Shown: positions 8,676-17,496 of the stretch, piece by piece
Layout: every line of letters starts with the position of its first letter
How positions within the stretch are numbered: position 1 is the stretch's first letter
From: Tamaricihabitans halophyticus
GTDB lineage: Bacteria; Actinomycetota; Actinomycetes; Mycobacteriales; Pseudonocardiaceae
Assembly (NCBI RefSeq): GCF_004340875.1
Contig: NZ_SLXQ01000004.1
Coordinates: 124,001 to 188,000 of the forward strand
Reading direction: 5' to 3'
DNA length: 64,000 bases
Made by a program: the position numbers and the translations under genes
Notes under the pieces: model-generated
Told to the model about the DNA's origin: nothing
What the model saw: the letters and a program-made list of their open reading frames with translations, nothing else
The model's database searches: none

Positions 8676-10208
8676 CTACTCCGCGGTCAGCTGTTCCCGA
8701 ACCTGCCGTTTGAGGATCTTGCCGACGGTGTTGCGCGGCAACTCGGCTACCTCGATGACGGTTCGAGGACACTTGTATCCGGCAAGGTGTTGTTTGCAGT
8801 ACTCGATGATCTCCGTTTCGGAGACCGCGCCAGCCGGGTTTCCTTCCACGACCGCGACGACCCGCTCGCCCCACACCTCGTCCGGCTGTCCCACGATCGC
8901 CGCGGCCGCCACCGATGGATGCTGGTGAAGTATCTCCTCGACTTCGCGCGAGTAAACATTCTCGCCGCCGGTCAGCACCATGTCCTTTTTGCGGTCGACG
9001 ATGTAGAAGTACCCGTTCTCGTCCTGCGTAGCCAGATCGCCGGTGTGCAGCCAGCCGTCCCGGAAGGTCTCGGCGGACGCGTCCGGACGCCGCCAGTAGC
9101 GCACCGCTACCTGCTCTCCGCTGATCACCAGTTCGCCGACCACGCCGCGGGGTACCTCGTTACCCTGCTCATCGACGACCTTCACCGCGGCAAGCGCCAT
9201 CGGCTTACCCACCGAGGTCAACAGTTCGGTTCGGCCCTCGATCGCGGACACGTGATCGGCCATCGTGTGGTAGAGCACGTTGCCGCCGAGCTCGGTCATC
9301 CCGAAGCCCGTCTGGAAGCCGGCCGTGGGAAACCGCCGCATCGCGTCCCGCAAGGTCTGTGCCGGCATGGGAGCCGACCCGTAGCCAATGCGGACGACGC
9401 TGGACAGGTCGTGCTTGTCGATATCCGGATGGCGCAGCAACAAGGCAAGCATGGTCGGGGCGACCGTGGTGTGGGTAATCCGGTGGTGCGGTACTTCGGC
9501 CAGGAACGTGGCTGGATCATAGCGGCGCAGCAGCACGATGCGATGCAGCCGAAGATGTGCGACCAGTACCCCGTAGCCAGCGATATGGCACAGCGGCCAG
9601 GGAAACAACGTGGCAGGCGATCCGCCGGGGTCGGCTTCCCAACTCATTGCCGAATTGCAGGCGGCTGCGGTGACGTTGCGATGCGTGAGCACCGCACCTT
9701 TCGGACGGCCGGTCGTGCCGGACGTGTAGATCAACCAGGCAAGCTCGTCGTCCCCAGTGTCTGGTTCCTTCATCGGCGGTTCCCGCAACAGCTCGGCGAA
9801 ATGCGTCGTTCCCGCTGCCGCAGCGTCGATGGTCACCAGGGTGTGTACTGATTCGACGCCGACCAGCGCGGCGCGCGCGGTGTCCAGATAGGCGGACTCG
9901 GTGATCAGTATGGTTGGTTCGGCGTCGGTGAGGACATCATTGATCTCCCGTTCACTCAGCCGGTAGTTGAGGAAAACCAGGCCCATACCCGCGAGCGGCA
10001 CGCCGTAGTAGCTCAGTACGTATTCCGGGGAGTTCTCCGCGAGAATCGCTACCCGGTCTCCGGGGCTCGCCCGCTCGCGTAGGCCGTTCGCGAGTCGGCA
10101 GACCTGGTCGTAGAGCTGGCGGTAGGTGTACGTCCGTTCGTTGAACCACAGCGCTTCGGCATCGGGCGCGCGATGCGCGGAGTACCGCAGTAGGTCGCTG
10201 ATCCGCAT
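8676..10208 (-). CDS. Acyl-CoA ligase (AMP-forming, class I adenylate-forming enzyme)
   Basis: A 510-residue protein of full family length. The P-loop-like YTSGTTGRPKGA lies near residue 160, the A5 block GFGMTELGG in the middle, then GWLHTGDLATQDENGY, VDRKKDMVLTGGENVYS and the C-terminal catalytic Lys in GKILKRQVREQ. It activates a carboxylic acid to its CoA thioester using ATP, the entry step for the acyl-CoA genes around it. The exact acid is unknown; long-chain-fatty-acid and aryl-acid ligases share these motifs. Confidence 0.93.
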   Translation of the reverse strand: MRISDLLRYSAHRAPDAEALWFNERTYTYRQLYDQVCRLANGLRERASPGDRVAILAENSPEYVLSYYGVPLAGMGLVFLNYRLSEREINDVLTDAEPTILITESAYLDTARAALVGVESVHTLVTIDAAAAGTTHFAELLREPPMKEPDTGDDELAWLIYTSGTTGRPKGAVLTHRNVTAAACNSAMSWEADPGGSPATLFPWPLCHIAGYGVLVAHLRLHRIVLLRRYDPATFLAEVPHHRITHTTVAPTMLALLLRHPDIDKHDLSSVVRIGYGSAPMPAQTLRDAMRRFPTAGFQTGFGMTELGGNVLYHTMADHVSAIEGRTELLTSVGKPMALAAVKVVDEQGNEVPRGVVGELVISGEQVAVRYWRRPDASAETFRDGWLHTGDLATQDENGYFYIVDRKKDMVLTGGENVYSREVEEILHQHPSVAAAAIVGQPDEVWGERVVAVVEGNPAGAVSETEIIEYCKQHLAGYKCPRTVIEVAELPRNTVGKILKRQVREQLTAE

Positions 10209-10265
10209 TGATCACCGTCCTCATACTCGTCCGGAAACTGTCACACCGGAACGGCTTCGGTTCGG

Positions 10266-11642
10266 TCAGGTCGGGTGGTCCAGATAACGCGGGTTCGCCA
10301 CGAGCAGCCGGTCGGTCACCGCGGCACGAACGGCGGCGACAACGGCTGGGTCTGTTGGATCGAGTAGTTGGCTACGTAGCCCAGCGGCGAGTTCGGCATG
10401 CGTGCCGACGCCGAGCGTGTCCAATCGGCCACGGTGCCGACGCTCTTGGTCGGCTCCGTAGGCCAGTTCCCGACATACCGTGTCCAACACATTCGCCGCG
10501 ACACGAGCGTGAAAACTCAATCGCCCTTCGGTGCCCTGCTGCACGTCGGTACGCAGGAAATCCCGCACCGCCGCGACCAGCTCGCCAACCGTTGGTCTGC
10601 CATGTAGGTCCGCGGCGATCGATTCCTCCGGAGTTGGGCGATCGGCGACCGGCACCCCGAGGGCGAGTAACAGGTCGTGCTCTTGCTCGCAGACTCGACG
10701 ACCGATCGCGGCGAGCTCGACCGATCGGGTTTGGCCACTCAGGTGCCGTTCGGCCTGACCACGGCAGCCGACCGCCCATTTGGTGGTGCCGAACACTTCC
10801 CACCAGTGCACCGCTGCCGGATCTGGCCGATACCCTGCCACTTCGGCGTATCCGTCGAACAGCTGTTCGCGGGTACCGAATCCGCCGACAGGCTGAGCGC
10901 TCGCGAACCGCCATGCCTTGACGCAAAGCCAGCCGAGGTCCTGCATCGGGTCGCCACGGTGGACGAGTTCCCAGTCCAGCACGGCGCGCAGGCCATCTGG
11001 GCCCACAATCAGATTGCCATTGCGGAAATCGCCATGCACAACCGTTTCCGGAACTGGTTCACGGGTGCTTGGCCGATTGGCACGCAACCAGTGCAGCCCG
11101 ATCTCGACCGAGGGCAACGGCTCGCCCAACGCATCGTACTCGGCGCGGAGTGTCTCCAGCGGATCCGCATCGGAGAGTCCAGGCACGCTCGCCATGGGAA
11201 TCTGATGGATTCTGGCCAGCGTTCTGCCAAGTTCTCGCGCCAGGCCGGCACGAGCTCGCGTGTAGTCCGGCTCCCGTAACAACTTGCGGGGAATCGTTTC
11301 GCCCGCCACGAACTCGGTCAGGACGTAGGGCGTGCCGAGTATGGCACCGCTCGCGTCCTTGTCGACCAGACCCGGCACCGGTACAGCCGCGTCCGCGGCC
11401 GCGCGCAGGACCAGTGCTTCCAGTCCCATTGCCGAGGGGCGGCCGGGGCCAGGTGGGTCTCGCCGCAGGACCAGCCGGCGTAGCCCGCCCCCATCGGTCT
11501 CGGCGAGGAAATCCCAGGTCTCCCGGCTTGCTCCGCCGCTGAGCTGATGTAACTCGCGGATCTCGACGGTGCGACTCCAGATCTCGCCCAACCTGCCCGC
11601 GAGTCCTGCCCGCAGCTTCTCGGTGCGCTCCCGTTCGCTCAT
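10266..11642 (-). CDS. Phosphotransferase (APH/ACAD10-like) fused to DUF6285-like domain
   Basis: 458 residues in two parts. Residues 1 to about 330 are an aminoglycoside-phosphotransferase/ACAD10-type kinase with ETWDF, VLRRDPPG, catalytic HGDFRNGNLIV and metal-binding VLDWELVHRGDP. Residues about 345-458 (ELVAAVRDFLRTDV, EGRLSFHARVAANVLDTV) match the small helical DUF6285 partner that is often a separate gene beside such kinases. Stand-alone relatives are seen in acyl-CoA operons, where an ACAD10-like kinase phosphorylates 4-hydroxy acids before dehydrogenation. The start overlaps the cyclase stop by four bases (ATGA), so translation is coupled. Confidence 0.85.
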   Translation of the reverse strand: MSERERTEKLRAGLAGRLGEIWSRTVEIRELHQLSGGASRETWDFLAETDGGGLRRLVLRRDPPGPGRPSAMGLEALVLRAAADAAVPVPGLVDKDASGAILGTPYVLTEFVAGETIPRKLLREPDYTRARAGLARELGRTLARIHQIPMASVPGLSDADPLETLRAEYDALGEPLPSVEIGLHWLRANRPSTREPVPETVVHGDFRNGNLIVGPDGLRAVLDWELVHRGDPMQDLGWLCVKAWRFASAQPVGGFGTREQLFDGYAEVAGYRPDPAAVHWWEVFGTTKWAVGCRGQAERHLSGQTRSVELAAIGRRVCEQEHDLLLALGVPVADRPTPEESIAADLHGRPTVGELVAAVRDFLRTDVQQGTEGRLSFHARVAANVLDTVCRELAYGADQERRHRGRLDTLGVGTHAELAAGLRSQLLDPTDPAVVAAVRAAVTDRLLVANPRYLDHPT

Positions 11643-12559
11643 TTGATGGCCAACGGGTTGATCGGCGAGCCAACCGCGCCGCGGAACTTGATCGGTGGTG
11701 CGCAGAAGAAGAACTCGTAGCGGTCGTCGGCGGCGCAGTCCGTGGCGAGTTCCTCGAAATCCAGGATCTCGCCGAGCGTCATACCCATGTCCCTGATCAG
11801 CACCATGTGGACCGGAAGCATCTCGTCGTCGAGTTCACCGGGGAGCACCTCGATCGCCCAGTTGTCCGCGCATACCGCGGCCACCTCACGCTCGGCGAGC
11901 CACGGGCAACAAGCCAGCCCCAGCCCGGGCTCGCCGGCCATAAAGGCGTTCGGATCACCTTCGGCGAGGAACTTCTTTCGCCACCCGGTGCGTATCGCGA
12001 GGACGTCGCCGGGAAGGATCGCGCAACCTTGCTCGGCGGCGACCGCGTCCAGCTCATCCGGCGTGATGACCTCGCCCATATCCAGCCAGTCCACCCCACG
12101 GTAGCTCGCTACGTCCAGCAGCACACCGCGACCAGCGACTCCCTTGGCCTGTTTGTCGATGCCACAATGCGACGCGCCCCTGGGGCCAACCGACGAGGAC
12201 GGGAATCCATTGTAGAGCTGCTCGTCGTAGTACACATGGGCAAGCCCGTCCCACTGCGAAGCGCTCTGCAACGGCATGAACACGTAATCGTCGGCGTAGT
12301 GAAAGGCGCCGGGAAATCGTTGTCCGGCACCGGTTTCAGAGAACAGCAGCACCGGATTGATCCGGCCACCGCCGGGTTGTGGCCCGTCCGGCCCGAATGG
12401 GATCCCAAGATCGAACACTCTCCCGGTACGGATATACGTGGCGCCCCGCGCGATCCGTTCTGGGGTTAACAGGTTAGTCGTGCCACGTTCATCTCGAGCG
12501 TCGCCATCGTCCCAGCGGCCCCAGTTACTCACCTGTCGACCGATAGCGCGAAAGTCCAT
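11639..12559 (-). CDS. Cyclase family protein (kynurenine formamidase-like fold)
   Basis: 306 residues. The cyclase-fold block QWDGLAHVYYDEQLYNG occurs near residue 100, with GASHCGIDKQAKGVAGRGVLLDV after it and PGDVLAIRTGW further on. The classical metal motif HxGTHxDxP is not intact; this branch uses WD..AH and a single later His (ASHCG). The fold hydrolyses amides or lactones, so ring opening is a reasonable role beside an acyl-CoA dehydrogenase and hydratase, but the substrate is not visible. AGGTG precedes the ATG. Confidence 0.85.
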   Translation of the reverse strand: MDFRAIGRQVSNWGRWDDGDARDERGTTNLLTPERIARGATYIRTGRVFDLGIPFGPDGPQPGGGRINPVLLFSETGAGQRFPGAFHYADDYVFMPLQSASQWDGLAHVYYDEQLYNGFPSSSVGPRGASHCGIDKQAKGVAGRGVLLDVASYRGVDWLDMGEVITPDELDAVAAEQGCAILPGDVLAIRTGWRKKFLAEGDPNAFMAGEPGLGLACCPWLAEREVAAVCADNWAIEVLPGELDDEMLPVHMVLIRDMGMTLGEILDFEELATDCAADDRYEFFFCAPPIKFRGAVGSPINPLAIK

Positions 12560-12581
12560 CGCACACCTGACCTCGGTAGGA

Positions 12582-13856
12582 CTACGTCGGCGGATCGTTC
12601 AGTAAACCCTTTCGCGGTCCGGCGAAGCCGAACAGGTAACCAGCTACCTTCCGGATCTGGATTTCCTCAGCACCTTCGGTGATGCGGTACCGCCGGTGAT
12701 GCCGGTAGATGTGCTCGAACGGGGTGTGCCGGGTGTAGCCGATTCCGCCATGCACCTGGATCGCCCGATCGGCCGCCTCGCACACCAACCGATTGGCCCG
12801 GTAATTGCACATCGACACCTTGTCGCTGATCTCCAGATGCGGTGTCCGGTCCAGCTCCCAAGCGGTCTTGCGAACCAGATTCCGGACTAGTTCGGCCTCG
12901 GTCTGCAACTCGACCAGCGGCCACTGCACCGCTTGCTTCGTCGCGAGCGGCTGCCCGAAGGTTGTCCGGTCCCTGGCATAGCGCACGCTGCGGTCGATAC
13001 AGAACTGTGCCGCGCCAACTCCGGATGCCGCTTGCCGAATGCGGTTCTCGTGCACGAAGTGTTGTGCCACGGCAAGTCCCTCGCCAAGAGAGCCAAAGAT
13101 CGCGGTGCGGGGCACCCGGACATCACGAAGGCTCACCTCGGCGTGATCCGTAGGCATATTGAAGGTCCACCAGTGGAAGTCGACGGAGAATCCCGGCGCG
13201 TCGGTAGGCACGATGAATGCGGTGATTCCGCGCGCGTCGCCAGCCTCGCCAGACGTCCGCGCGAAGATCACGTCGTGTGTCGCGGAGTGCAGGCCAGAGT
13301 TGAATCTCTTGCCGCCATTGATGATCCAGTCGTCACCAGCTGGCTTTGCCGTCGTCTCCAACCACGTCGCATCACTACCGTGATCCGGCTCAGTGAGCCC
13401 GAAGGCGACTCGCCGCTTCCTGGTCAGCATGCCTTCGATGAACTCCGTGCGCTGTTCCGGAGTACCGAACTCGAGAAACATGTGCACGAAGGGAAAGTTG
13501 CCGACCACAGAAGCTTCGTTCTGTAGGTCGTTGTGTAGTCCAAGTCCCTTCTGTGCCAGGTGTTCCCTGATTACCGCCATATCGAGATTGGAACCACCAC
13601 CGCCGCCGACTTCCTTCGGTAGCCCGTAGCGCAACCATCCGGCCCGGTCGGCCCGATCGAACATCTCGCCAAGCAGTGCTTCCCATTCGGGCCGTGGCGT
13701 ACCGCCCGCTTCGAAGTCGGTGCGCGCGTACTCGCGCCGGTGGTCGAAGAAACGCTCGTTGTCGTCCTGCTCTTGCAGTGGCCGGATTTCCGTGTCGATG
13801 AACTCGTCGAGCTCCCGCAGACGATCCCGCAACGGCGCGGGCAAGTCGAAATCCAT
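12582..13856 (-). CDS. Acyl-CoA dehydrogenase family protein
   Basis: 424 residues with helical N-domain, FGLTEPDHGSD (flavin/substrate-binding loop), AFIVPTDAPGFSVD beta domain, and C-terminal ARDRTTFGQPLATKQAVQW and IQVHGGIGYTRHTPFEHIYR. It oxidises an acyl-CoA at the alpha-beta position using FAD and ETF. Relatives of this long form (with RDRLRELDEFIDTEIRPL and a Gly-rich VGGGGGSN) are found in branched or cyclic acid pathways. ATG 13856 has AGGAG before it; the 13-residue upstream extension is not needed. It is the first gene of the minus-strand acyl-CoA operon. Confidence 0.9.
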   Translation of the reverse strand: MDFDLPAPLRDRLRELDEFIDTEIRPLQEQDDNERFFDHRREYARTDFEAGGTPRPEWEALLGEMFDRADRAGWLRYGLPKEVGGGGGSNLDMAVIREHLAQKGLGLHNDLQNEASVVGNFPFVHMFLEFGTPEQRTEFIEGMLTRKRRVAFGLTEPDHGSDATWLETTAKPAGDDWIINGGKRFNSGLHSATHDVIFARTSGEAGDARGITAFIVPTDAPGFSVDFHWWTFNMPTDHAEVSLRDVRVPRTAIFGSLGEGLAVAQHFVHENRIRQAASGVGAAQFCIDRSVRYARDRTTFGQPLATKQAVQWPLVELQTEAELVRNLVRKTAWELDRTPHLEISDKVSMCNYRANRLVCEAADRAIQVHGGIGYTRHTPFEHIYRHHRRYRITEGAEEIQIRKVAGYLFGFAGPRKGLLNDPPT

Positions 13857-13867
13857 AGTCGCTCCTA

Positions 13868-13877
13868 AACGATCGTT
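13868..13877. promoter_or_regulatory. Palindromic operator candidate between divergent acyl-CoA genes
   Basis: A perfect 10-bp palindrome, AACGATCGTT, lies 11 bases upstream of the acyl-CoA dehydrogenase start in the 70-bp gap to the divergent enoyl-CoA hydratase. AAC...GTT half-sites are typical of TetR-type regulators of acyl-CoA catabolism, so this is a plausible shared operator. No regulator gene is adjacent. Confidence 0.4.
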
Positions 13878-13926
13878 CAGATACGATGAAAACACGCTTC
13901 AATCCCGAGCACAAGCGGAGGAACGC

Positions 13927-14697
13927 ATGCGAGAAGTTCGCTATGCAGTGTCCGACGGAGTCGCCACGCTCGTCATCGATCGTCCAGCCAAGCGTGGCGC
14001 GATGACCTACGCGATGCTCGCCGCGCTGCACGATGCGATCGATGCCGCGAGTACCGATTCCGCGGTCCGCGTCCTGATCATCACCGGTACGGCAGGCTCA
14101 TTCTGCGCGGGCACCGACCTTGCCGAGCTGGCCACCCGGCCAGCCGCTGAGCGCGGGCGGACCCGGCGCGAGGATCCGGAGATGGCGGTACTGCGTTGCG
14201 CCAAACCGGTGATCGCCGCGGTGGACGGACCGGCTGTCGGCATGGGAGCCGAGTTCACCTGCCAGGCCGATCTGCGACTCGCGTCCAGCAACGCGCGGTT
14301 CTCCTGGAACTTCGCGCATCGCGGCCTCGTACCAGACACCGGCGCCGGGTCTTGGTTGCTGCCAAGGCAGATCGGCATGGCCGCCGCGCTTCGCCTGCTA
14401 TACACCGGTGACTATCTGGACGCGGCGCAGGCGAGCGAACTCGGCTATGTACTCGAAGTCGTCACCCCGGAGCGGTTGTGGCCCACCACGATGGAACTCG
14501 CTAACCGCATCGCGGCCGTCTCCCCCTTCGCTGCCACCCGGATCAAGCGCCTGGTCTATGACGGGGCCGGCACGGATCTACCGTCGCACTTACGCGCCAC
14601 CCAAGCGTCGATGGCCGAGTGTTTCGCATCGGCAGATCACGCCGAAGGGGTAGCCGCGTTCCTCGAGCGGCGCGAACCACAGTTCACAGGTGGCTAG
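13927..14697 (+). CDS. Enoyl-CoA hydratase/isomerase family protein, second copy
   Basis: 256 residues, crotonase fold: VATLVIDRPAKRGAMTYAM, the oxyanion block GTAGSFCAGTDLAEL, DGPAVGMGAEFTCQADLRLA, and RFSWNFAHRGLVPDTGAGSW with the catalytic acids placed as in the family. GGAGG precedes the ATG. It is read divergently from the five-gene acyl-CoA operon through a 70-bp gap that holds a palindrome, and so is probably controlled with it. It is unlike the copy at 7903-8667 in detail, so the two likely act on different intermediates. Confidence 0.9.
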   Translation: MREVRYAVSDGVATLVIDRPAKRGAMTYAMLAALHDAIDAASTDSAVRVLIITGTAGSFCAGTDLAELATRPAAERGRTRREDPEMAVLRCAKPVIAAVDGPAVGMGAEFTCQADLRLASSNARFSWNFAHRGLVPDTGAGSWLLPRQIGMAAALRLLYTGDYLDAAQASELGYVLEVVTPERLWPTTMELANRIAAVSPFAATRIKRLVYDGAGTDLPSHLRATQASMAECFASADHAEGVAAFLERREPQFTGG

Positions 14698-14735
14698 CGC
14701 CTTAACAAGCGTTCATAAACACACCGCGCGGGTGG

Positions 14736-15587
14736 CTAGCGCTGGGTAAGGGACTGCGGGAAGTCGGTGATGATCCCGTCTACGCCCAGTTCAAGTAGCT
14801 CTCGCATACTGCCCGGCTCGTTCACCGTCCACACGTTCGCCGTCATACCGAGCTCCTGAATCCGGTCGACGAGCCCCTGATCCGTAACAGTCCACTGTGG
14901 ATTAACCTGATCGGCCCAGGAGCTCAACTCGACCAGTTCGGCATCGCTCGGCCGCTCCGCGTCGAGAACGCCGATCGGCACCTCGGATAGCCGCTCGTTG
15001 AATGCCCGCGCATCGTCCACCTCGAACGACTGCACAGCCAGTTCCTCGGATGCGAGCGCTCGGTCGAGATATCCGGGCACCGACGTGAACTCGGCAGCCA
15101 GGTCCGCCGGCAAGCCACGGTAATGATCACAGGGACTGATCTCGGCGAGCAGCCCGGCGCGCCGGTCAACCAGCTTGATCACCTCACGCACGGACATGAT
15201 CGGCTCACCAGCGTAATCGGGGTGAAACCAGCTACCCGCGTCCAGGGTACGCAGTTCCTGCCAGGTGAAATCCGAAATGCGGTACGAAGGTCGGCCGGGA
15301 AACTTCTCCTCCACGTCGGTGGTTCGTTCCATCGTGCAGTCGTGGAAGTTCACCAGCTTGCCGTCCTTGGTGCGCTGGACGTCGATCTCCACGAAATCGG
15401 CGCGCTGCGCGATCGCGGTGCGCACCGCGGCCGCGGTGTTCTCCGGTGCCACGCCAGAGGATCCGCGATGTGCGATGACGGCGTGCTCGGCCGCTTTCTC
15501 ATCGGCGACCGCCGTAGGCGACCCCGCGAACAGCGGCAGGACCATAGCCATGGGCGCGAGCAGGCGAGCTAACCGAGCAGACCGCAT
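14736..15587 (-). CDS. Secreted glycerophosphodiester phosphodiesterase family protein
   Basis: 283 residues. It starts at ATG 15587 (GGAAGGAAA upstream) with a signal peptide: MRSARLARLLAPMAMVLPLF ending near PTAVADE. Then comes the GDPD catalytic set: HRGSSGVAPENT, FVEIDVQRTKDGKLVNFHD, and the C-terminal ANVWTVNEPGSMRELLELGVDGIITDFP. GDPDs release glycerol-3-phosphate from glycerophosphodiesters outside the cell. The gene is convergent with the enoyl-CoA hydratase, 38 bases away. A longer in-frame start at 15677 is not favoured because it would bury the signal peptide. Confidence 0.9.
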   Translation of the reverse strand: MRSARLARLLAPMAMVLPLFAGSPTAVADEKAAEHAVIAHRGSSGVAPENTAAAVRTAIAQRADFVEIDVQRTKDGKLVNFHDCTMERTTDVEEKFPGRPSYRISDFTWQELRTLDAGSWFHPDYAGEPIMSVREVIKLVDRRAGLLAEISPCDHYRGLPADLAAEFTSVPGYLDRALASEELAVQSFEVDDARAFNERLSEVPIGVLDAERPSDAELVELSSWADQVNPQWTVTDQGLVDRIQELGMTANVWTVNEPGSMRELLELGVDGIITDFPQSLTQR

Positions 15588-15702
15588 TGATTTCCTTCCG
15601 TTCGACCGCGGGTCGCGAACAGCCTCACCGATCAGCATGGCGGCAAAGCCAACGGCGAGCGTCCTGCGGGTGACCACCCGAGTGCCAACCCGCGGTCGTT
15701 GG

Positions 15703-16785
15703 TCACCGTGTTGGTCCGGCTACCCCGAACAGCGCGGTCAGCTCGGCCGGCGCCACCTGCTCGAGCTGAGCGTAGGTGCACGACTCCGGGGTGCGATCGG
15801 GACGGAACCGGGTGAGTCGACCGCCATGCCGGAACCGTCCGGCCAACACATGCTCATACCGCACCTCGGCGACAAGCTCGGGGCGTAACGGCTCCCAGGA
15901 CATGTCCTTCTGGCCGGTCCACCTACTCACCCCACCAGGCATCCGGCCGCCGGCGTGCGCCTGCGCATCCGCCCAATCCCGCCATGGATGGCCGTCCAGC
16001 GCGTCCTGACGCAGTGGTTCGAGCTCAGTGACCAACTCAGCACGGCGTTTCGCGGTAAAGCTGCTCGCCACCCCGACATGGTTCAGTACCCCACGGTCAT
16101 CGAAGAGCCCGAGCAGCAGCGAACCCACCCCGTTGCCGTCCTTGTGCCAGCGAAACCCGGCCACGACGCAATCGGCCGAGCGCTCGTGTTTCACCTTCCA
16201 CATGGTTCGCTTGTCCTGCTCGTAGGGCAGCTCGCCAGGTTTGGCGATCACGCCGTCGAAACCGGCGCCTTCGAACCGGGTGAACCAGTCCTCGGCGATA
16301 TCCGGGTCGTCGGTCAATGGGGTCAAATGCACTCGGTCAAGTGACTGCCCGAGGATGCTGGCCAGCCGCGCCCTGCGCTCGGTGAACGGTTTACCGGTCA
16401 GGTCCTCGTCGCCGATAGCGAGCAGGTCGAAACCCACGAAGCTGGCCGGCGTCTGCTCGGCGAGCAGACGCACCCTGGAGGCCGCCGGATGCAGCCGGTT
16501 CTGCAGGGTGTCGAAGTCGAGCCCGCCGCCGGTCACCACGACGATCTCGCCGTCAAGGACACAGCGCTCTGGTAACGCGTCGCGCAACAATTCGACCAGC
16601 TCAGGAAAGTACCTGGTCAACGGGCGATCATTACGGGAACCGAGTTCGACTTCAGCACCATCCCGGAAGACGATGCAGCGAAAACCATCCCACTTCGGCT
16701 CATAACACATGCCCGGCGCGCGAGGCACCGTATGCACGGCCTTGGCGAGCATCGGCTTCACCGGTGGCTGTAAGGGTAAGTCCAT
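15703..16785 (-). CDS. ligC: ATP-dependent DNA ligase, LigC type
   Basis: 360 residues with ligase motif I YEPKWDGFR (Lys adenylation site), motif III LDGEIV, motif IV FDGVIAK and motif V MWKVKHERSADCVVAGFR, then an OB domain ending RFRPDRTPESCTYAQL. This is the length and motif style of mycobacterial LigC, the stand-alone ligase implicated in end-joining or excision repair. It is the second ATP-dependent ligase within 14 kb. No Ku or primase gene is seen. It lies 115 bases upstream of the GDPD start on the same strand. Confidence 0.92.
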   Translation of the reverse strand: MDLPLQPPVKPMLAKAVHTVPRAPGMCYEPKWDGFRCIVFRDGAEVELGSRNDRPLTRYFPELVELLRDALPERCVLDGEIVVVTGGGLDFDTLQNRLHPAASRVRLLAEQTPASFVGFDLLAIGDEDLTGKPFTERRARLASILGQSLDRVHLTPLTDDPDIAEDWFTRFEGAGFDGVIAKPGELPYEQDKRTMWKVKHERSADCVVAGFRWHKDGNGVGSLLLGLFDDRGVLNHVGVASSFTAKRRAELVTELEPLRQDALDGHPWRDWADAQAHAGGRMPGGVSRWTGQKDMSWEPLRPELVAEVRYEHVLAGRFRHGGRLTRFRPDRTPESCTYAQLEQVAPAELTALFGVAGPTR

Positions 16786-16872
16786 CGCTTCGATCGCCCT
16801 TCTCCCGCTCGTCGCCGGGCACCTCTCGGCCGTAGCCGCGCTACCGGCGACTTCACGATATCCGGACGCGGG

Positions 16873-17466
16873 CTATCCGGCCGCGACGTTCGGCACGTGG
16901 CGCGCCAGCAGCTCGGTCAGGTGCGTTCGGGCATGTTCGAGCGCCTCGGTCGTACGCCCTACCCGATCTTGGATGATCGCGCCTTCCAGGCAGCTCAGCA
17001 GGAAACTGCTCAGCGAGTCCACCTGCTCGGCCGGTACCCCGTGCCGGACGAGTGCCTGTCCAATACGGTCCCGCACGTTCCCGAACACCGCGCGCACGAT
17101 CGCCTGCAGATCTGGGATATCCGGATCGGCGAGCGCCGCGGCGAGCATCGGGCAGCAGTCCCGGTAATCGGTGCTTTCGAGCGCTTCCTGCCACATATCG
17201 ACCAGCGCGTGCACCCACTCGGCGGGCGACAACGTCGCCGTGCAGGCCTCGATAAGAGATTCCGTGCGCTGCCCGGCGACGCGCGTCGCTTCGGTGAGGA
17301 GTTGCCCCTTGCCGCCGGGAAAATGCTGATAGATCGACTGGCGCGCCGTCGAACTGTGCTCGAGCAGATCCGCGAGCCCCGTTGCGGCCACCCCTCGTTG
17401 CCGCATCAGGGTTATCGCGCTGTCGATCAGGCGCTCTCGGGGACCAGTCGTCTGTACCTTCCCCAT
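16873..17466 (-). CDS. TetR/AcrR family regulator, LmrA/YxaF-like
   Basis: 197 residues: an N-terminal TetR helix-turn-helix (residues ~8-55, IDSAITLMRQRGVAATGLADL then STARQSIYQHFPGGKGQLL) and a C-terminal ligand-binding half with CCPMLAAALADPDIP, typical of the YxaF/LmrA branch. Its start codon sits inside an inverted repeat, and a second box lies 14 bases further upstream, so autorepression is likely. The nitroreductase gene ends 76 bases upstream on the same strand, so that enzyme is not obviously under the same promoter. Confidence 0.9.
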   Translation of the reverse strand: MGKVQTTGPRERLIDSAITLMRQRGVAATGLADLLEHSSTARQSIYQHFPGGKGQLLTEATRVAGQRTESLIEACTATLSPAEWVHALVDMWQEALESTDYRDCCPMLAAALADPDIPDLQAIVRAVFGNVRDRIGQALVRHGVPAEQVDSLSSFLLSCLEGAIIQDRVGRTTEALEHARTHLTELLARHVPNVAAG

Positions 17467-17482
17467 AGACCAGGCAGTCTAT
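17465..17482. promoter_or_regulatory. LmrA/YxaF-type operator, box 1
   Basis: A perfect inverted repeat ATAGAC-6-GTCTAT overlaps the start codon of the TetR gene. The TAGAC/GTCTA arms resemble the known boxes of Bacillus LmrA/YxaF, and the adjacent TetR belongs to that branch, so autorepression is likely. Confidence 0.65.
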
Positions 17483-17496
17483 CCTCTGCGTGGACT

